Below are positions 41,745 through 50,037 of a stretch of 64,000 bases of DNA, in pieces; position 1 is the stretch's first letter, and each line of letters starts with the position of its first letter. The notes under the pieces are model-generated. The model was not told where the DNA came from. It worked only from the letters and a program-made list of their open reading frames with translations, and did not search any database. The DNA comes from Microbispora rosea subsp. aerata. Its GTDB lineage: Bacteria; Actinomycetota; Actinomycetes; Streptosporangiales; Streptosporangiaceae. A program made the translations under genes and the position numbers. The stretch covers positions 1 through 64,000 of the forward strand of contig NZ_BMPY01000039.1 in NCBI RefSeq assembly GCF_014647835.1, read 5' to 3'.

Positions 41745-43427
41745 GTGCTTGACCGGGATGTCGTCGACGCTCTGTTTCCGCCGGACCTGCCCGAACCCGG
41801 CGAGTTCGAAGACCGCTTCCCCCCGCGCCGTCTCCCCGAGGGCGTGGAGGTGACCCGCTTCGCCCCCAGCCCCACCGGGCACCTGCACGTGGGGAGCCTC
41901 TACACCGCCACGGTCTCCTGGTCGCTGGCCCGGCAGACGGGCGGCGTCCACCTGCTGCGCATCGAGGACACCGACCGGGCGAGGCTGCTGCCCGGCGCGG
42001 CGGAGCGGTTCGTACGCGTCCTGCGGCACCTCGGGCTGCCCAGCGACGAGGGAGAAGGCGACGCGGCAGGGGCGTGGGGGCCCTACCGCCAGTCGCTCCG
42101 CGAGGACGTCTACCTGGCCTACGTACGCGACCTGATGCGCGGGGGATCGGCCTACCCCTGCTTCTGCGACAAGGAGCGGCTCGCCCGGAACGCGGAGGAG
42201 CAACGGGCCTCCCGCTCTCCCGTCGGCTACTACGGCCGGTGGGCCTCGTGCCGGACCCTGCCCCCGGACGAGGCGGCCCGGCTGCTGGACAGTGGCGTCC
42301 CCCACGTCGTCAGGTTCCGCTGCCCGCACGAGATCCCGCGCCGGATCCGCTTCCGCGACGAGATCCGCGGCACCGTGACCATGCTGGACAACGGCAACGA
42401 CGTGGTGCTGCTCAAAGCCCCGCAGGAGGGGCGGCGCCTGCCGACCTACCACCTCGCGCACGTCGTGGACGACCATCTGATGCGCGTCACCCTCGTCGTG
42501 CGCGGCGAGGAGTGGCTGCCGTCGGTCCCGCTGCACCTCCAGCTCCACTCCGCCCTGGGCATCGCACCGCCGAGGTACGCGCACCTCGCCCCGCTGATGA
42601 AGGCGGAGGGCTCGGGCCGGCGCAAGCTCAGCAAGCGCAAGGACCCCGAGGCGTCGGTCGACTACTACCTCACGGCCGGCTATCCCGCCGCGGCGATCCG
42701 GCACTACCTGCGCGGCCTGGCGAACTCGCGGCTCATGGACCTGCCGTTCGACGCCGCGGCGGACGCGCCCCTGCGGCTGCGGGAGATGGGCCTGGCGGGG
42801 CCGCTGCTCGACCTGCCCAAACTGCGCTCGATCAGCCGCGCGTACATCGCCTCGCTGCGGCCCGAGCAGGTGTACGACGAGGTCGTGCGGTGGGCCGCGG
42901 ACCACGACGGGCGGCTGCACGAGGTCTACCTGGGAGACCGGGCGGCGGCGCTGCGGGCCATCGCGGTGGCGCAGGGCGGGGACGGCCAGCCGCGCAAGGA
43001 CCTCGCCTGCTGGGCGGACCTGCGCGAACGGTACGGCTTCCTGCACCCCGAGCTCTTCGTCCCGGTGCGCGAGCCCGGCGACGCCCGCTTCCTCGGCATG
43101 GACCCGGAGCTGGTCCGCCAGATCGCCGCCGACTTCGCCCTGCGGTACGACCACGCGGGCCGGCAGGAGACGTGGCTGGACCAGATCCGGTCCCTGGCCG
43201 AGCGGCACGGCTACGCGCCCGGGGCGCGGGCCTACCGGGAGCACCCGGAGCGCTACCTGGGCCCGGCCAGGCAGGTGGCGAACGTGGTCCGGGTGTGCCT
43301 CACCGGCTCGACCGTCAGCCCGGACCTGTTCGAGGTCGCCAGGGCGCTGGGCGAGCCCGAGGTGCTCCGGCGGATGCGGGCGGTCGCGGCGGACCCCGAT
43401 CGGATCGCGGACGCGGTGAGCCGATGA
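41745..43427 (+). CDS. Glutamyl-tRNA synthetase-like protein in a biosynthetic cluster
   Basis: A 560-residue protein from GTG 41745 after AGGAGGGAGCC; the in-frame extension to 41649 lacks a site. It has the class I signatures of GluRS: FAPSPTGHLHVGSLYTA (HIGH), KLSKRKDPEA (KMSKS-like), and the zinc-like pattern PCFCDKERL ... YYGRWASCRTL. The C-terminal ~200 residues diverge from ordinary anticodon-binding domains and the protein is longer than usual (about 480-500). Co-clustered with hemA, hemL and hemB, it is best explained as a dedicated supplier of Glu-tRNA to HemA. Alternatively it could activate glutamate or another acid without tRNA. It overlaps the exporter gene by ATGA. Confidence 0.88.
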   Translation: MLDRDVVDALFPPDLPEPGEFEDRFPPRRLPEGVEVTRFAPSPTGHLHVGSLYTATVSWSLARQTGGVHLLRIEDTDRARLLPGAAERFVRVLRHLGLPSDEGEGDAAGAWGPYRQSLREDVYLAYVRDLMRGGSAYPCFCDKERLARNAEEQRASRSPVGYYGRWASCRTLPPDEAARLLDSGVPHVVRFRCPHEIPRRIRFRDEIRGTVTMLDNGNDVVLLKAPQEGRRLPTYHLAHVVDDHLMRVTLVVRGEEWLPSVPLHLQLHSALGIAPPRYAHLAPLMKAEGSGRRKLSKRKDPEASVDYYLTAGYPAAAIRHYLRGLANSRLMDLPFDAAADAPLRLREMGLAGPLLDLPKLRSISRAYIASLRPEQVYDEVVRWAADHDGRLHEVYLGDRAAALRAIAVAQGGDGQPRKDLACWADLRERYGFLHPELFVPVREPGDARFLGMDPELVRQIAADFALRYDHAGRQETWLDQIRSLAERHGYAPGARAYREHPERYLGPARQVANVVRVCLTGSTVSPDLFEVARALGEPEVLRRMRAVAADPDRIADAVSR

Positions 43428-44608
43428 GGCCGTGGTCCGGCCCGGCGGCAGGGGGAATGGCCTCGCTCGCGGCGGGGTCCTTCGCCGTCGGCATGGACGC
43501 GTACGTGATGGCCGGTCTGCTGGCCGGGATCGGCGGCGACCTGCACGTCTCGATCGCCGCCGCGGGCCAGAGCGTCACCGCCTACACGCTGTGCTACGCC
43601 GTCGCCGCGCCGCTGTTCGCCACCGCGTTCGGCTCGGGGCGGGCCCGCCGGGTGCTGACGGCGGCGCTGGTCGTGTTCACCGCCGCCAACCTGCTGAGCG
43701 CGGCGGCCGGCTCGTTCTGGCTGCTGATCGCCGGCCGCGCGCTGGCCGGGGTGGGCGCGGGGCTGTTCACGCCCGCCGCGGCGACCACGGCCGCCGCGCT
43801 GATGCCGGCCGCCCGGCGCGGACGCGCGCTCGGAGTGGTCTTGACGGGGATGTGCGCGGGCACGGTCGTCGGCGTGCCGACCGGCCTGCTCCTGGCGGGC
43901 GGCTTCGGCTGGCGGGCGGCCCTGGTGCTGGCGGCGGCGCTCGGCGCGCTCGCCCTGCTCGGGCTCTCGCTGCTGCTTCCGGACGTGCGCGAGAGCTCCG
44001 GCCCGTCGCTGCGCGCCCGGCTGGCGTGCCTGGCCGAGCGCGACGTCGTGCGGATCGTGGTGGTCACCCTGGCCCAGACCGTCGCGAGCCTCGGGCTGTA
44101 CACCTACCTGCAGCCGCTGCTGCGGCAGACCGCGCACGTCGCCGACCCGGCCCTCTACCTGTGGCTGTGGGGCCTCGGGGGTGTCTGCGGCAGCATGCTC
44201 GCCGGCCCGCTGACCGACCGGGTGGGGCGTCCGGCGCTGCTGTCCGGCGTGCTCGTCGGCCTGCTCGCGGTGGCGACCGCGCTGATCCCCTGGTGCGCCC
44301 GGGTTCCCGGGCTCGTCGCCGTGCCGCTGGTGCTTTGGGGCGCGGTGGGGTGGGGGTTCGTCGTCCCCCAGCAGCACCGCCTGCTCGCCGTGGCCTCCTC
44401 GGGCGGCGCCGCGGTCGCGCTGAACAGCTCCGTCACCTATCTCGGCAGCGCCGTGGGCTCGGCGCTCGGCGGCCTGGCGCTGGCCTCCGGGCTCCACGTC
44501 TCCGCGCTCGCGCCGCTCGCGGCGGCCGTCGCGCTGCTCGGCGCGCTCTTCCAGGTCGTGTCGCTGGTGACGGCCGGACGTGCCGGGGCTCCGCTAACGG
44601 AAGGATGA
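43424..44608 (+). CDS. MFS efflux transporter
   Basis: A 394-residue membrane protein from ATG 43424 in the ATGA overlap with the GluRS-like gene. Twelve hydrophobic helices are apparent; the loop 2-3 region (ATAFGSGRARRVLTAA) is a degenerate motif A and helix 5 has the G-rich TGMCAGTVVGVPTGLLLAGG drug-antiporter motif C pattern, placing it in the DHA1-type proton antiporters. It probably exports the cluster product or gives self-protection. Confidence 0.92.
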   Translation: MRPWSGPAAGGMASLAAGSFAVGMDAYVMAGLLAGIGGDLHVSIAAAGQSVTAYTLCYAVAAPLFATAFGSGRARRVLTAALVVFTAANLLSAAAGSFWLLIAGRALAGVGAGLFTPAAATTAAALMPAARRGRALGVVLTGMCAGTVVGVPTGLLLAGGFGWRAALVLAAALGALALLGLSLLLPDVRESSGPSLRARLACLAERDVVRIVVVTLAQTVASLGLYTYLQPLLRQTAHVADPALYLWLWGLGGVCGSMLAGPLTDRVGRPALLSGVLVGLLAVATALIPWCARVPGLVAVPLVLWGAVGWGFVVPQQHRLLAVASSGGAAVALNSSVTYLGSAVGSALGGLALASGLHVSALAPLAAAVALLGALFQVVSLVTAGRAGAPLTEG

Positions 44609-44611
44609 ATA

Positions 44612-45529
44612 GTGCAATTTGGGGTCAACATTCCTAACTACGGAGCCGAGGCGACTCCGGAGGCTCTGGTGCGGTGGACGGTGCGGCTGGAGAAGGCCGG
44701 GTTCCACTACGCCATGGTCTCCGACCACGTCGTGCTCACGCCGGACGTGAGCCGGCTCTTCCCCGCGCCGTTCTACGACCCGTTCGTCACGCTGAGCCTG
44801 CTGGCGGGCCGGACCGAGCGGATCGGGCTGGGCACGACGTGCGCCATCCTTCCGTACCGGCACCCGGTGCTGACCGCGCGCATGGCCGCGAACATCGACA
44901 GGTTCTGCGGCGGACGTTTCGTCCTCGGGGTCGCGGCCGGTTGGGCGGCGAGCGAGTTCGCCGTGCTCGGCGCGCCGTACCGGCAGCGCGGCGCCGTCAG
45001 CGACGAGTACCTCGCGGCGATCAGGGCGTGCTGGGAGCAGGACGTCGCCTCCTTCGAGGGGCGGCACGTGTCCTTCCGCCGCCTGCACACCGGGCCGCGT
45101 CCGGTGCGGCAGCCCGGGCCGCCGGTCTGGGTCGGCGGCCACAGCGGCGGCGCGCTGCGCCGCGCCGTGCGGTACGGCGACGCCTGGCACCCCACCTCGG
45201 TCACCCGCGACTGGCTGCTGCACGTCGGCGTGCCGGCGCTGCGGCGTACGGCGGAGCAGGAGCGCAGGCCGGTGCCCGCGCTGTGCCCGCGGATCAAGCT
45301 GCGGGTGACGCCGCGGCCGCTCGGCGGAGACCGGCTGCTCGGCGAGGGCACGCTGGACCAGATCCACGAGGACCTCGCCGTGCTGCGTGACCTGGGCGCC
45401 GCGGTCGTGATCCTCGATCCCACCTATCCCGCCGAGCCGCGTCGCAAGGGCCGTACGGATCGCGACATCGAGGTGCTGGAGAAGCTGACGACCGATGTGA
45501 TCGATCTCGACGCCGGAACGGTAAGGTGA
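44612..45529 (+). CDS. LLM class flavin/F420-dependent oxidoreductase
   Basis: A 305-residue luciferase-like enzyme from GTG 44612, 3 bases after the MFS stop with GGAAGGA before it. Typical features: FGVNIPNYGAEATPEALVRW at the N-terminus, IGLGTTCAILPYRHPVL, GRFVLGVAAGWAASEF and PVWVGGHSGGALRRAVRYGD. Members use FMN or F420 to oxidise, hydroxylate or reduce small molecules. The closest style is the TIGR03619-type F420-dependent group, by eye. It adds a second redox tailoring step to the cluster besides the class A monooxygenase. Confidence 0.9.
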   Translation: MQFGVNIPNYGAEATPEALVRWTVRLEKAGFHYAMVSDHVVLTPDVSRLFPAPFYDPFVTLSLLAGRTERIGLGTTCAILPYRHPVLTARMAANIDRFCGGRFVLGVAAGWAASEFAVLGAPYRQRGAVSDEYLAAIRACWEQDVASFEGRHVSFRRLHTGPRPVRQPGPPVWVGGHSGGALRRAVRYGDAWHPTSVTRDWLLHVGVPALRRTAEQERRPVPALCPRIKLRVTPRPLGGDRLLGEGTLDQIHEDLAVLRDLGAAVVILDPTYPAEPRRKGRTDRDIEVLEKLTTDVIDLDAGTVR

Positions 45530-45575
45530 ATTGATCGCACCCTTGGCCCGGCCGACCGAGACGGGATCAACCGAC

Positions 45576-46598
45576 GTGATAGATCTTGACCTGCGCAAGC
45601 TACGCGTGCTGGCCGAGCTGGGTGAGCGAGGAACGGTCAGCGCGGTGGCGCAGGCGCTGCATCTCACGCCGTCCGCGGTGTCGCAGCAGATCAGCGCGCT
45701 CGGGCGGGAGCTCGGGGTGCAGCTCACCGAGCCGTCCGGTCGGCGGTTGCGGCTGACCAAGGCCGCCCGCGTCGTCCTGGAGCACGCGACGACGATCTTC
45801 GCCCAGGTCGAGCAGATGCAGGCCGAGCTGGCCGCGCTGGAGAACGGCGAGGTGGGCGAGGTCGCGGTGGCCGGCTTCTCCACGACGCTGTCCTCGCTCA
45901 TCCTGCCCGCCGTGGCCCGGTTGAAGGACACGCGCCCGCACCTTCACGTCACCGTCGCCGAGTCCGACCCGCCCGAGAGCTTCGCGATGCTGCTCAGGGG
46001 GCAGACCGACGTCGTCATCTCGGCCGAGTCGGAGGGCAACCCCGCCGCGCTCAACCAGCGGCTGCGCAAGTTCGCGCTCTGTCACGATCCCTTCGACGTC
46101 GCGCTGCCGGCCCGTCACCCGAAGGCCGCCTCCACCGAGTTGCGGCTGACCGACCTGGCCGAGGAGAAGTGGATCTTCGCCACCGCCGGCATGTGCCACG
46201 ACATCGGCGTGTCCGCGTGTCTCACCGCCGGCTTCACCCCGCGCGAGTCTCACGCTATCGGCGACTGGGACGCGACCATGACGGCGGTCGGGCTGGGGCT
46301 GGGCGTGGCGCTGCTGCCGCGGCTGGCCCAGGTGGCGCCGCGCACCGACGTGGTGATCCGCGCTTTGTCCGACGCCCCGTCGCGGCTGCTGTTCGCGGCG
46401 GTGCGCGAGGGCAGCCAGAGCGCGCCGGAGATCCAGGCCGTCCTCGACACGCTGCGCGTCACCGCCGCCGAGGTCGTGCGGTCGGTCCGCATCGCGCGGG
46501 GCCTGTCCGAGAAGCTCGGCACGGTGGTCGTCACCGACGCCCAGGGCCCGGAGGCCCGGGACCCGGCGCTGGCCGTCGAGGGGTCCGAGCCGCGCTAG
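45576..46598 (+). CDS. LysR family transcriptional regulator
   Basis: About 340 residues from GTG 45576; a TTG at 45531 would add 15 residues. The N-terminal winged HTH (LRKLRVLAELGERGTVSAVA, then LTPSAVSQQISALGRELGV) and the two-lobe effector domain (GEVGEVAVAGFSTTLSSLIL, VGLGLGVALLPRLA) are standard LysR. It ends the plus-strand arm of the cluster and is the only regulator in it, so it probably controls both arms through the divergent gap and the palindrome at 41693. Effector unknown, possibly a pathway intermediate. Confidence 0.93.
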   Translation: MIDLDLRKLRVLAELGERGTVSAVAQALHLTPSAVSQQISALGRELGVQLTEPSGRRLRLTKAARVVLEHATTIFAQVEQMQAELAALENGEVGEVAVAGFSTTLSSLILPAVARLKDTRPHLHVTVAESDPPESFAMLLRGQTDVVISAESEGNPAALNQRLRKFALCHDPFDVALPARHPKAASTELRLTDLAEEKWIFATAGMCHDIGVSACLTAGFTPRESHAIGDWDATMTAVGLGLGVALLPRLAQVAPRTDVVIRALSDAPSRLLFAAVREGSQSAPEIQAVLDTLRVTAAEVVRSVRIARGLSEKLGTVVVTDAQGPEARDPALAVEGSEPR

Positions 46599-46613
46599 CG
46601 GCCACGGTCAGCG

Positions 46614-46643
46614 GGACGCCCCGCACCCGGAGGCGCGGGGCGC
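46614..46643. terminator. Terminator between the LysR gene and a convergent small gene
   Basis: CGCCCCGC-A-CC pairs with GG-C-GCGGGGCG around a CGGA tetraloop, with one internal mismatch. The 5' arm shares 16 identical bases (GGACGCCCCGCACCCG) with the chitinase terminator at 28672. Confidence 0.75.
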
Positions 46644-46649
46644 GGATCG

Positions 46650-46868
46650 TCAGGCGATGAGGAACCAGAAGTTGCCCCCGCCGACCCCCCACTCGCAGCG
46701 GAAGCTGGTCCACCACCCCCACTGGATGCCGAGCCTGCCGCCGTTGTAGCAGTCCTCCTGCAAGTAGTAGGCGTAACGGATGCTCTCCGCGTGCGCCGGG
46801 GCCGTGGCGACGGAGACCAGGCCGGCGGCCAGGGCGGCGGAGACGAGTAGTGCCCGAACCGTACGCAT
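46650..46868 (-). CDS. Small secreted aromatic-rich protein
   Basis: A 72-residue protein from ATG 46868. Residues 1-27 are a signal peptide (RTVRALLVSAALAAGLVSVA, cut after AHA). The ~45-residue mature part is unusually rich in Trp, Tyr and Phe, with WGWWTSFRCEWG and two cysteines (EDCYN, FRCEW) for one disulfide. I recognise no family; it could be a small extracellular effector, inhibitor or surface protein. It stands alone and convergent with the LysR gene. Confidence 0.7.
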   Translation of the reverse strand: MRTVRALLVSAALAAGLVSVATAPAHAESIRYAYYLQEDCYNGGRLGIQWGWWTSFRCEWGVGGGNFWFLIA

Positions 46869-47110
46869 GCGATCCTCCCGGGATAGACGCCCACAGGGCG
46901 AGCGGCCCCCGCACTATCGCATCGGTGATCAGGAACGGCCAGAGTGCCCCGGAGCGCGGCGGGCCCGACCTGCCCGGCTCCCGGGGCGGACCTGAAAGGT
47001 TCACGCTCCCGGTCCCAGGGGAGACGGCGGCTCAAAAGGGCGGCAATGATCCGGCCCGGTTTCCGCGCGGGCCGGGGCACGGGCCCGCGAGCGGGGTAGA
47101 GGCATCGGTG

Positions 47111-47515
47111 ATGTCGATCATCCACACCCCGGCGGGGTTTCCCCTTCCGCGGCGGCCCGCGACGACCGCGGCCGTGCTCGCCGTCGCGCTGGCGTCGATC
47201 CTGGCGGCGCCGGCCGACGCGGCGGCGGCCGGAGACGGCAACGGGAACCGCTCGGCCGTACGCGTGGGCAACGGCTCGGCCAACCGGAGCATGGTGGTGA
47301 TCGGCAGCACGCACCTGCGCGGCGTCCTGCAGCAGTTCTCGACGGCGGTGGGCGGGCTGAGCAGCGTGCAGGGCGGCCTGTGCAAACCGCGGGGCCGGCT
47401 CTGCGTGCTCTCGCAGCGCATCCGCGCCCAGGAGGGGGAAGCCGAGGAGACAGAGGCTGGGGAGAGCGGCTCGCCGGCGGACCGGACCCGGCGTTCCAGG
47501 GCCGCCGGGCGGTGA
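47111..47515 (+). CDS. Small exported protein, tandem family member 1
   Basis: A 134-residue protein from ATG 47111. A hydrophobic signal segment (TTAAVLAVALASILAAPADA) precedes a mature domain starting GDGNGNRSAVRVGNGSANRS with GVLQQFS and the cysteine pair CKPRGRLC. It is followed by a charged tail (QEGEAEETEAGES). Members 2-4 downstream share the order signal peptide, GDGN-type glycine/asparagine stretch, VGNG-x-N, an S...G..QQ segment, and two cysteines five or six residues apart followed by Q. The pattern recalls curlin or chaplin repeats, but I recognise no known family. Confidence 0.7.
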   Translation: MSIIHTPAGFPLPRRPATTAAVLAVALASILAAPADAAAAGDGNGNRSAVRVGNGSANRSMVVIGSTHLRGVLQQFSTAVGGLSSVQGGLCKPRGRLCVLSQRIRAQEGEAEETEAGESGSPADRTRRSRAAGR

Positions 47516-47522
47516 GCCGCCG

Positions 47523-47906
47523 ATGCGCGCCTGCCTCGCCGCCCTGGCCGCGGTCGCGATCGCGGGGCTCCTCGCGTCGCAGTCCCCGGCCGCCGCGCAC
47601 GCGGCGGTCAGCCGTACGTCCGGGCACGGCGACCGCAACGCCAACCACGTCACCATCCGAGTCGGCAACGGGGTCCGCAACATCGGCCAGCTCACGGTGG
47701 GCAGCGCGAGAAACGTGAGCGGCATCCAGCAGCGGACGGTGGGCGTCGCCGGCCCCGCGAACGCGCAGAGCATGAAATGCGGAAAGCGGTCCCGCTTCTG
47801 CGACGTGACGCAGCGGTTGTGGGCGTCGAACCAGGAGATCGAGGTGAGTCCCCCGGAGTCCGGGAAAGAGGCCAGAAGGCCCGGCAAATCACCTAAGAGC
47901 GGTTAA
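47523..47906 (+). CDS. Small exported protein, tandem family member 2
   Basis: A 127-residue protein from ATG 47523, 7 bases after member 1, so probably one transcript. Signal peptide (LAALAAVAIAGLLASQSPAA), then GHGDRNANHVTIRVGNGVRN, GIQQRTVGVAG and CGKRSRFCDVTQRL. The repeated Asn/Gly/Val pattern and the CX6C pair match the other members, and a Lys/Pro-rich tail ends the protein. Confidence 0.7.
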   Translation: MRACLAALAAVAIAGLLASQSPAAAHAAVSRTSGHGDRNANHVTIRVGNGVRNIGQLTVGSARNVSGIQQRTVGVAGPANAQSMKCGKRSRFCDVTQRLWASNQEIEVSPPESGKEARRPGKSPKSG

Positions 47907-48023
47907 TCCTCGTTCAGCGGCCGTGACGGGCGCGTCCGTCCCGGGTAGATGCCCGGCAGGTCCGCGCGAGCGGATCTCCAAGGCAGACGACAGGGCAGGC
48001 GACGGGGAAAGGCGCGAAAGACG

Positions 48024-48404
48024 ATGGCTCGTCACAGGGGGCGGCAGGCCGGCCCGGCGGTGCGGCTGCTGGCGCTGACCGCGCTGGCGCTCACGAGCGC
48101 GGGGATCGCGCTCTGCCCCGCGACGGACGCGGCGGCGAGCCGGGGACGGGGCGGCGGCGACGGAAACGGCGTCGGCTCAAGGTATGTGGTCAACAACGGC
48201 CAGAACAACTTGAACTCCCTGTTCGTCGGCAGCCAGCGAAACCTGAGCGGCACCCAGCAGACCGTCGCGGGCGTGGACGCGTCGGTGAACACCCAGGCCT
48301 CCAACTGCAAGCGCCGGCCCGGGTGCAGGGGCTCCCAGAACCTCGTCGGCCGCAACCAGAGCTCCCCCAGGGTGATCGGCACCGTGGTCAACGGACGGCG
48401 CTGA
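48024..48404 (+). CDS. Small exported protein, tandem family member 3
   Basis: A 126-residue protein from ATG 48024; the frame extends upstream to 47949 but that part is Arg-rich and lacks a site, while GGGGAAAGGCGCGAAAG precedes 48024. Signal peptide (LLALTALALTSAGIALCPAT), then GGGDGNGVGSRYVVNNGQNN, GTQQTVAGVD and CKRRPGCRGSQNLVG. It is closest to member 2 in the GxQQ and VG.R/NLSG parts. Confidence 0.7.
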   Translation: MARHRGRQAGPAVRLLALTALALTSAGIALCPATDAAASRGRGGGDGNGVGSRYVVNNGQNNLNSLFVGSQRNLSGTQQTVAGVDASVNTQASNCKRRPGCRGSQNLVGRNQSSPRVIGTVVNGRR

Positions 48405-48565
48405 CGCGACCGGCCGGGAAAGGGCCGGGAAACGGCCGGCAACCCGGCGGGACACGCGCGCCGGGAGCCGCCCGCGGGCCGCGCCGGACGTTACGGTGTG
48501 ACCATTCGGAAAACGACCGCCGCCCGCCTCGCGGGTGGCGGCGCACGGGCGGACGGGGGTGGCGA

Positions 48566-48889
48566 ATGCCTCATCCACGCGGCGCGTCTCGGCGTCTCCC
48601 CCTGCTCGCCGCGCTCCTCGCGGCTGCCGCGGCGCAGGTCCTGCTCGCCGATCCCGCGACCGCGCGAGCCGGTCGGGGAGACGGGGACGGCCCGGTCTCC
48701 GTCGGCAACGGCACCCGCAACCGGAGCATCGTCTACCTGCACAGTCCCATGCGGCACCGGGGGCGCCAGCACGCGATGACCAGCACGACGGGCGGGGCGG
48801 CCAGCGTGGCGGACGGTTACTGCAACCGGGTCAAAAACTGCGACCTGCGGCAGAACATCGCGGTCACCGTCGCCGCCACGCCCCTGTAG
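48566..48889 (+). CDS. Small exported protein, tandem family member 4
   Basis: A 107-residue protein from ATG 48566; an upstream extension to 48323 overlaps member 3 in another frame and is not credible. Signal segment LPLLAALLAAAAAQVLLADP, then GRGDGDGPVSVGNGTRNRSI, GRQHAMTSTTGG and CNRVKNCDLRQNI. It is the most divergent copy but keeps the VGNG-x-RN and two-cysteine layout. It ends 10 bases from the convergent rsm22 gene. Confidence 0.65.
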   Translation: MPHPRGASRRLPLLAALLAAAAAQVLLADPATARAGRGDGDGPVSVGNGTRNRSIVYLHSPMRHRGRQHAMTSTTGGAASVADGYCNRVKNCDLRQNIAVTVAATPL

Positions 48890-48899
48890 TCTCGCCCGG

Positions 48900-49913
48900 T
48901 CACAGCCAGGCGTCGCCCCAGGCGGCGTCACGCGCCGCGCGGTAGGTCTCGCCCTGCCGCTTGGAGACCACCCGGTCGGTCAGCCCGTCCTCGGCCGTGC
49001 ACAGGCGCAGCGTGACGAGCCCCTTGCGCTTGAGCGGATGGCGCAGGATCCGGCTTCCCGCGCGCGGCCACGGCCGGGCCGACACCGCGACGTAGGAGAA
49101 CTTCTCGTCCTCGAAGCTCAGCGTGCCGTCCTTGACCCGCCGGTGCAGGGCGGTGCGGTTGAGGCGGACCGCGAAATGACACCAGTCCTGGTCGGGGCGG
49201 ATCGGGCACTCGCCGTCGTGCGGGCAGGGGGCGACCAGGTGCAGGCCCAGCTCGGCCAGCAGCCGCCTGGCCGCCGCGATCCGGGCGTACCCGGCGGGAG
49301 TGCCGGGCTCCACGATCACCAGCATGCCGGCGTCGCCGGCCACGGCCGACGCCAGCGACCGCACCACGTCCGCCTGCACGGCGGGCGGCAGCTCGCCGAG
49401 CACGTACGACATCGTGACCAGGTCGGCCGCGGGCGCGGGCACGTCGCGGTCGACGACCGCCTGCCGCCAGCGCGCCTCGCGGACGGCCGGGGCGGGCGCG
49501 CGCCCGGCCAGCCGCCGCCCGAAGTCGATGGCGGACGGCGACTGCTCCAGGACGGTGACCTCGCGCAGGCTCGGCCAGACCGCGCTCGCGGCCCACACCG
49601 CGCTGCCCGTGCCGCCGCCCACGTCCACCTGGGTCTGCGGTGCGAAGCCGGGGGCGAGCAGGGCGACCTGGCGCAGCGCCGCGCGCACGGCGCTGTAGGT
49701 CGCCGGCATGCGATATCCGGCGTACGCGGCGACCGCGGCCTGCGAGCTCAGCGCGGGCACGCTCGGGTCGAAGCCCTCCCGATACCGCCTGATGAGCGTC
49801 CGGACACTACGCGTCAGCTCGGCCGCGGGGAAGCGTGCGAGCGACGCCTCCAGCGCCTCTTCGAGGTTGAGCGCGTCGTGCGGGCGATCGGGCGGGGTGA
49901 GCACGGCGTTCAT
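48900..49913 (-). CDS. Rsm22-type ribosomal small-subunit assembly protein / methyltransferase
   Basis: A 337-residue protein from ATG 49913. SAM-type Rossmann motif VDVGGGTGSAVWAAS, and the iron-sulfur cysteine cluster APCPHDGECPIRPDQDWCHF of the Rsm22/METTL17 family, followed by FEDEKFSYVAVSARP and HPLKRKGLVTLRLC. In mitochondria the homologue helps assemble the small ribosomal subunit; the bacterial role is less clear. A housekeeping-type gene separating the small-protein array from the oligosaccharide locus. Confidence 0.9.
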   Translation of the reverse strand: MNAVLTPPDRPHDALNLEEALEASLARFPAAELTRSVRTLIRRYREGFDPSVPALSSQAAVAAYAGYRMPATYSAVRAALRQVALLAPGFAPQTQVDVGGGTGSAVWAASAVWPSLREVTVLEQSPSAIDFGRRLAGRAPAPAVREARWRQAVVDRDVPAPAADLVTMSYVLGELPPAVQADVVRSLASAVAGDAGMLVIVEPGTPAGYARIAAARRLLAELGLHLVAPCPHDGECPIRPDQDWCHFAVRLNRTALHRRVKDGTLSFEDEKFSYVAVSARPWPRAGSRILRHPLKRKGLVTLRLCTAEDGLTDRVVSKRQGETYRAARDAAWGDAWL

Positions 49914-50037
49914 GATGCCCGGCGCCGCCCGGGCTGTCGAAGCAGCGCGATCCCGGGCAGGCGGACGCGCCGCGGGAAACGGGCCCTTCCCGGTGTGGCG
50001 GACGTCATACGGACCCTTGCCGCCGCCCCGCTCACGA

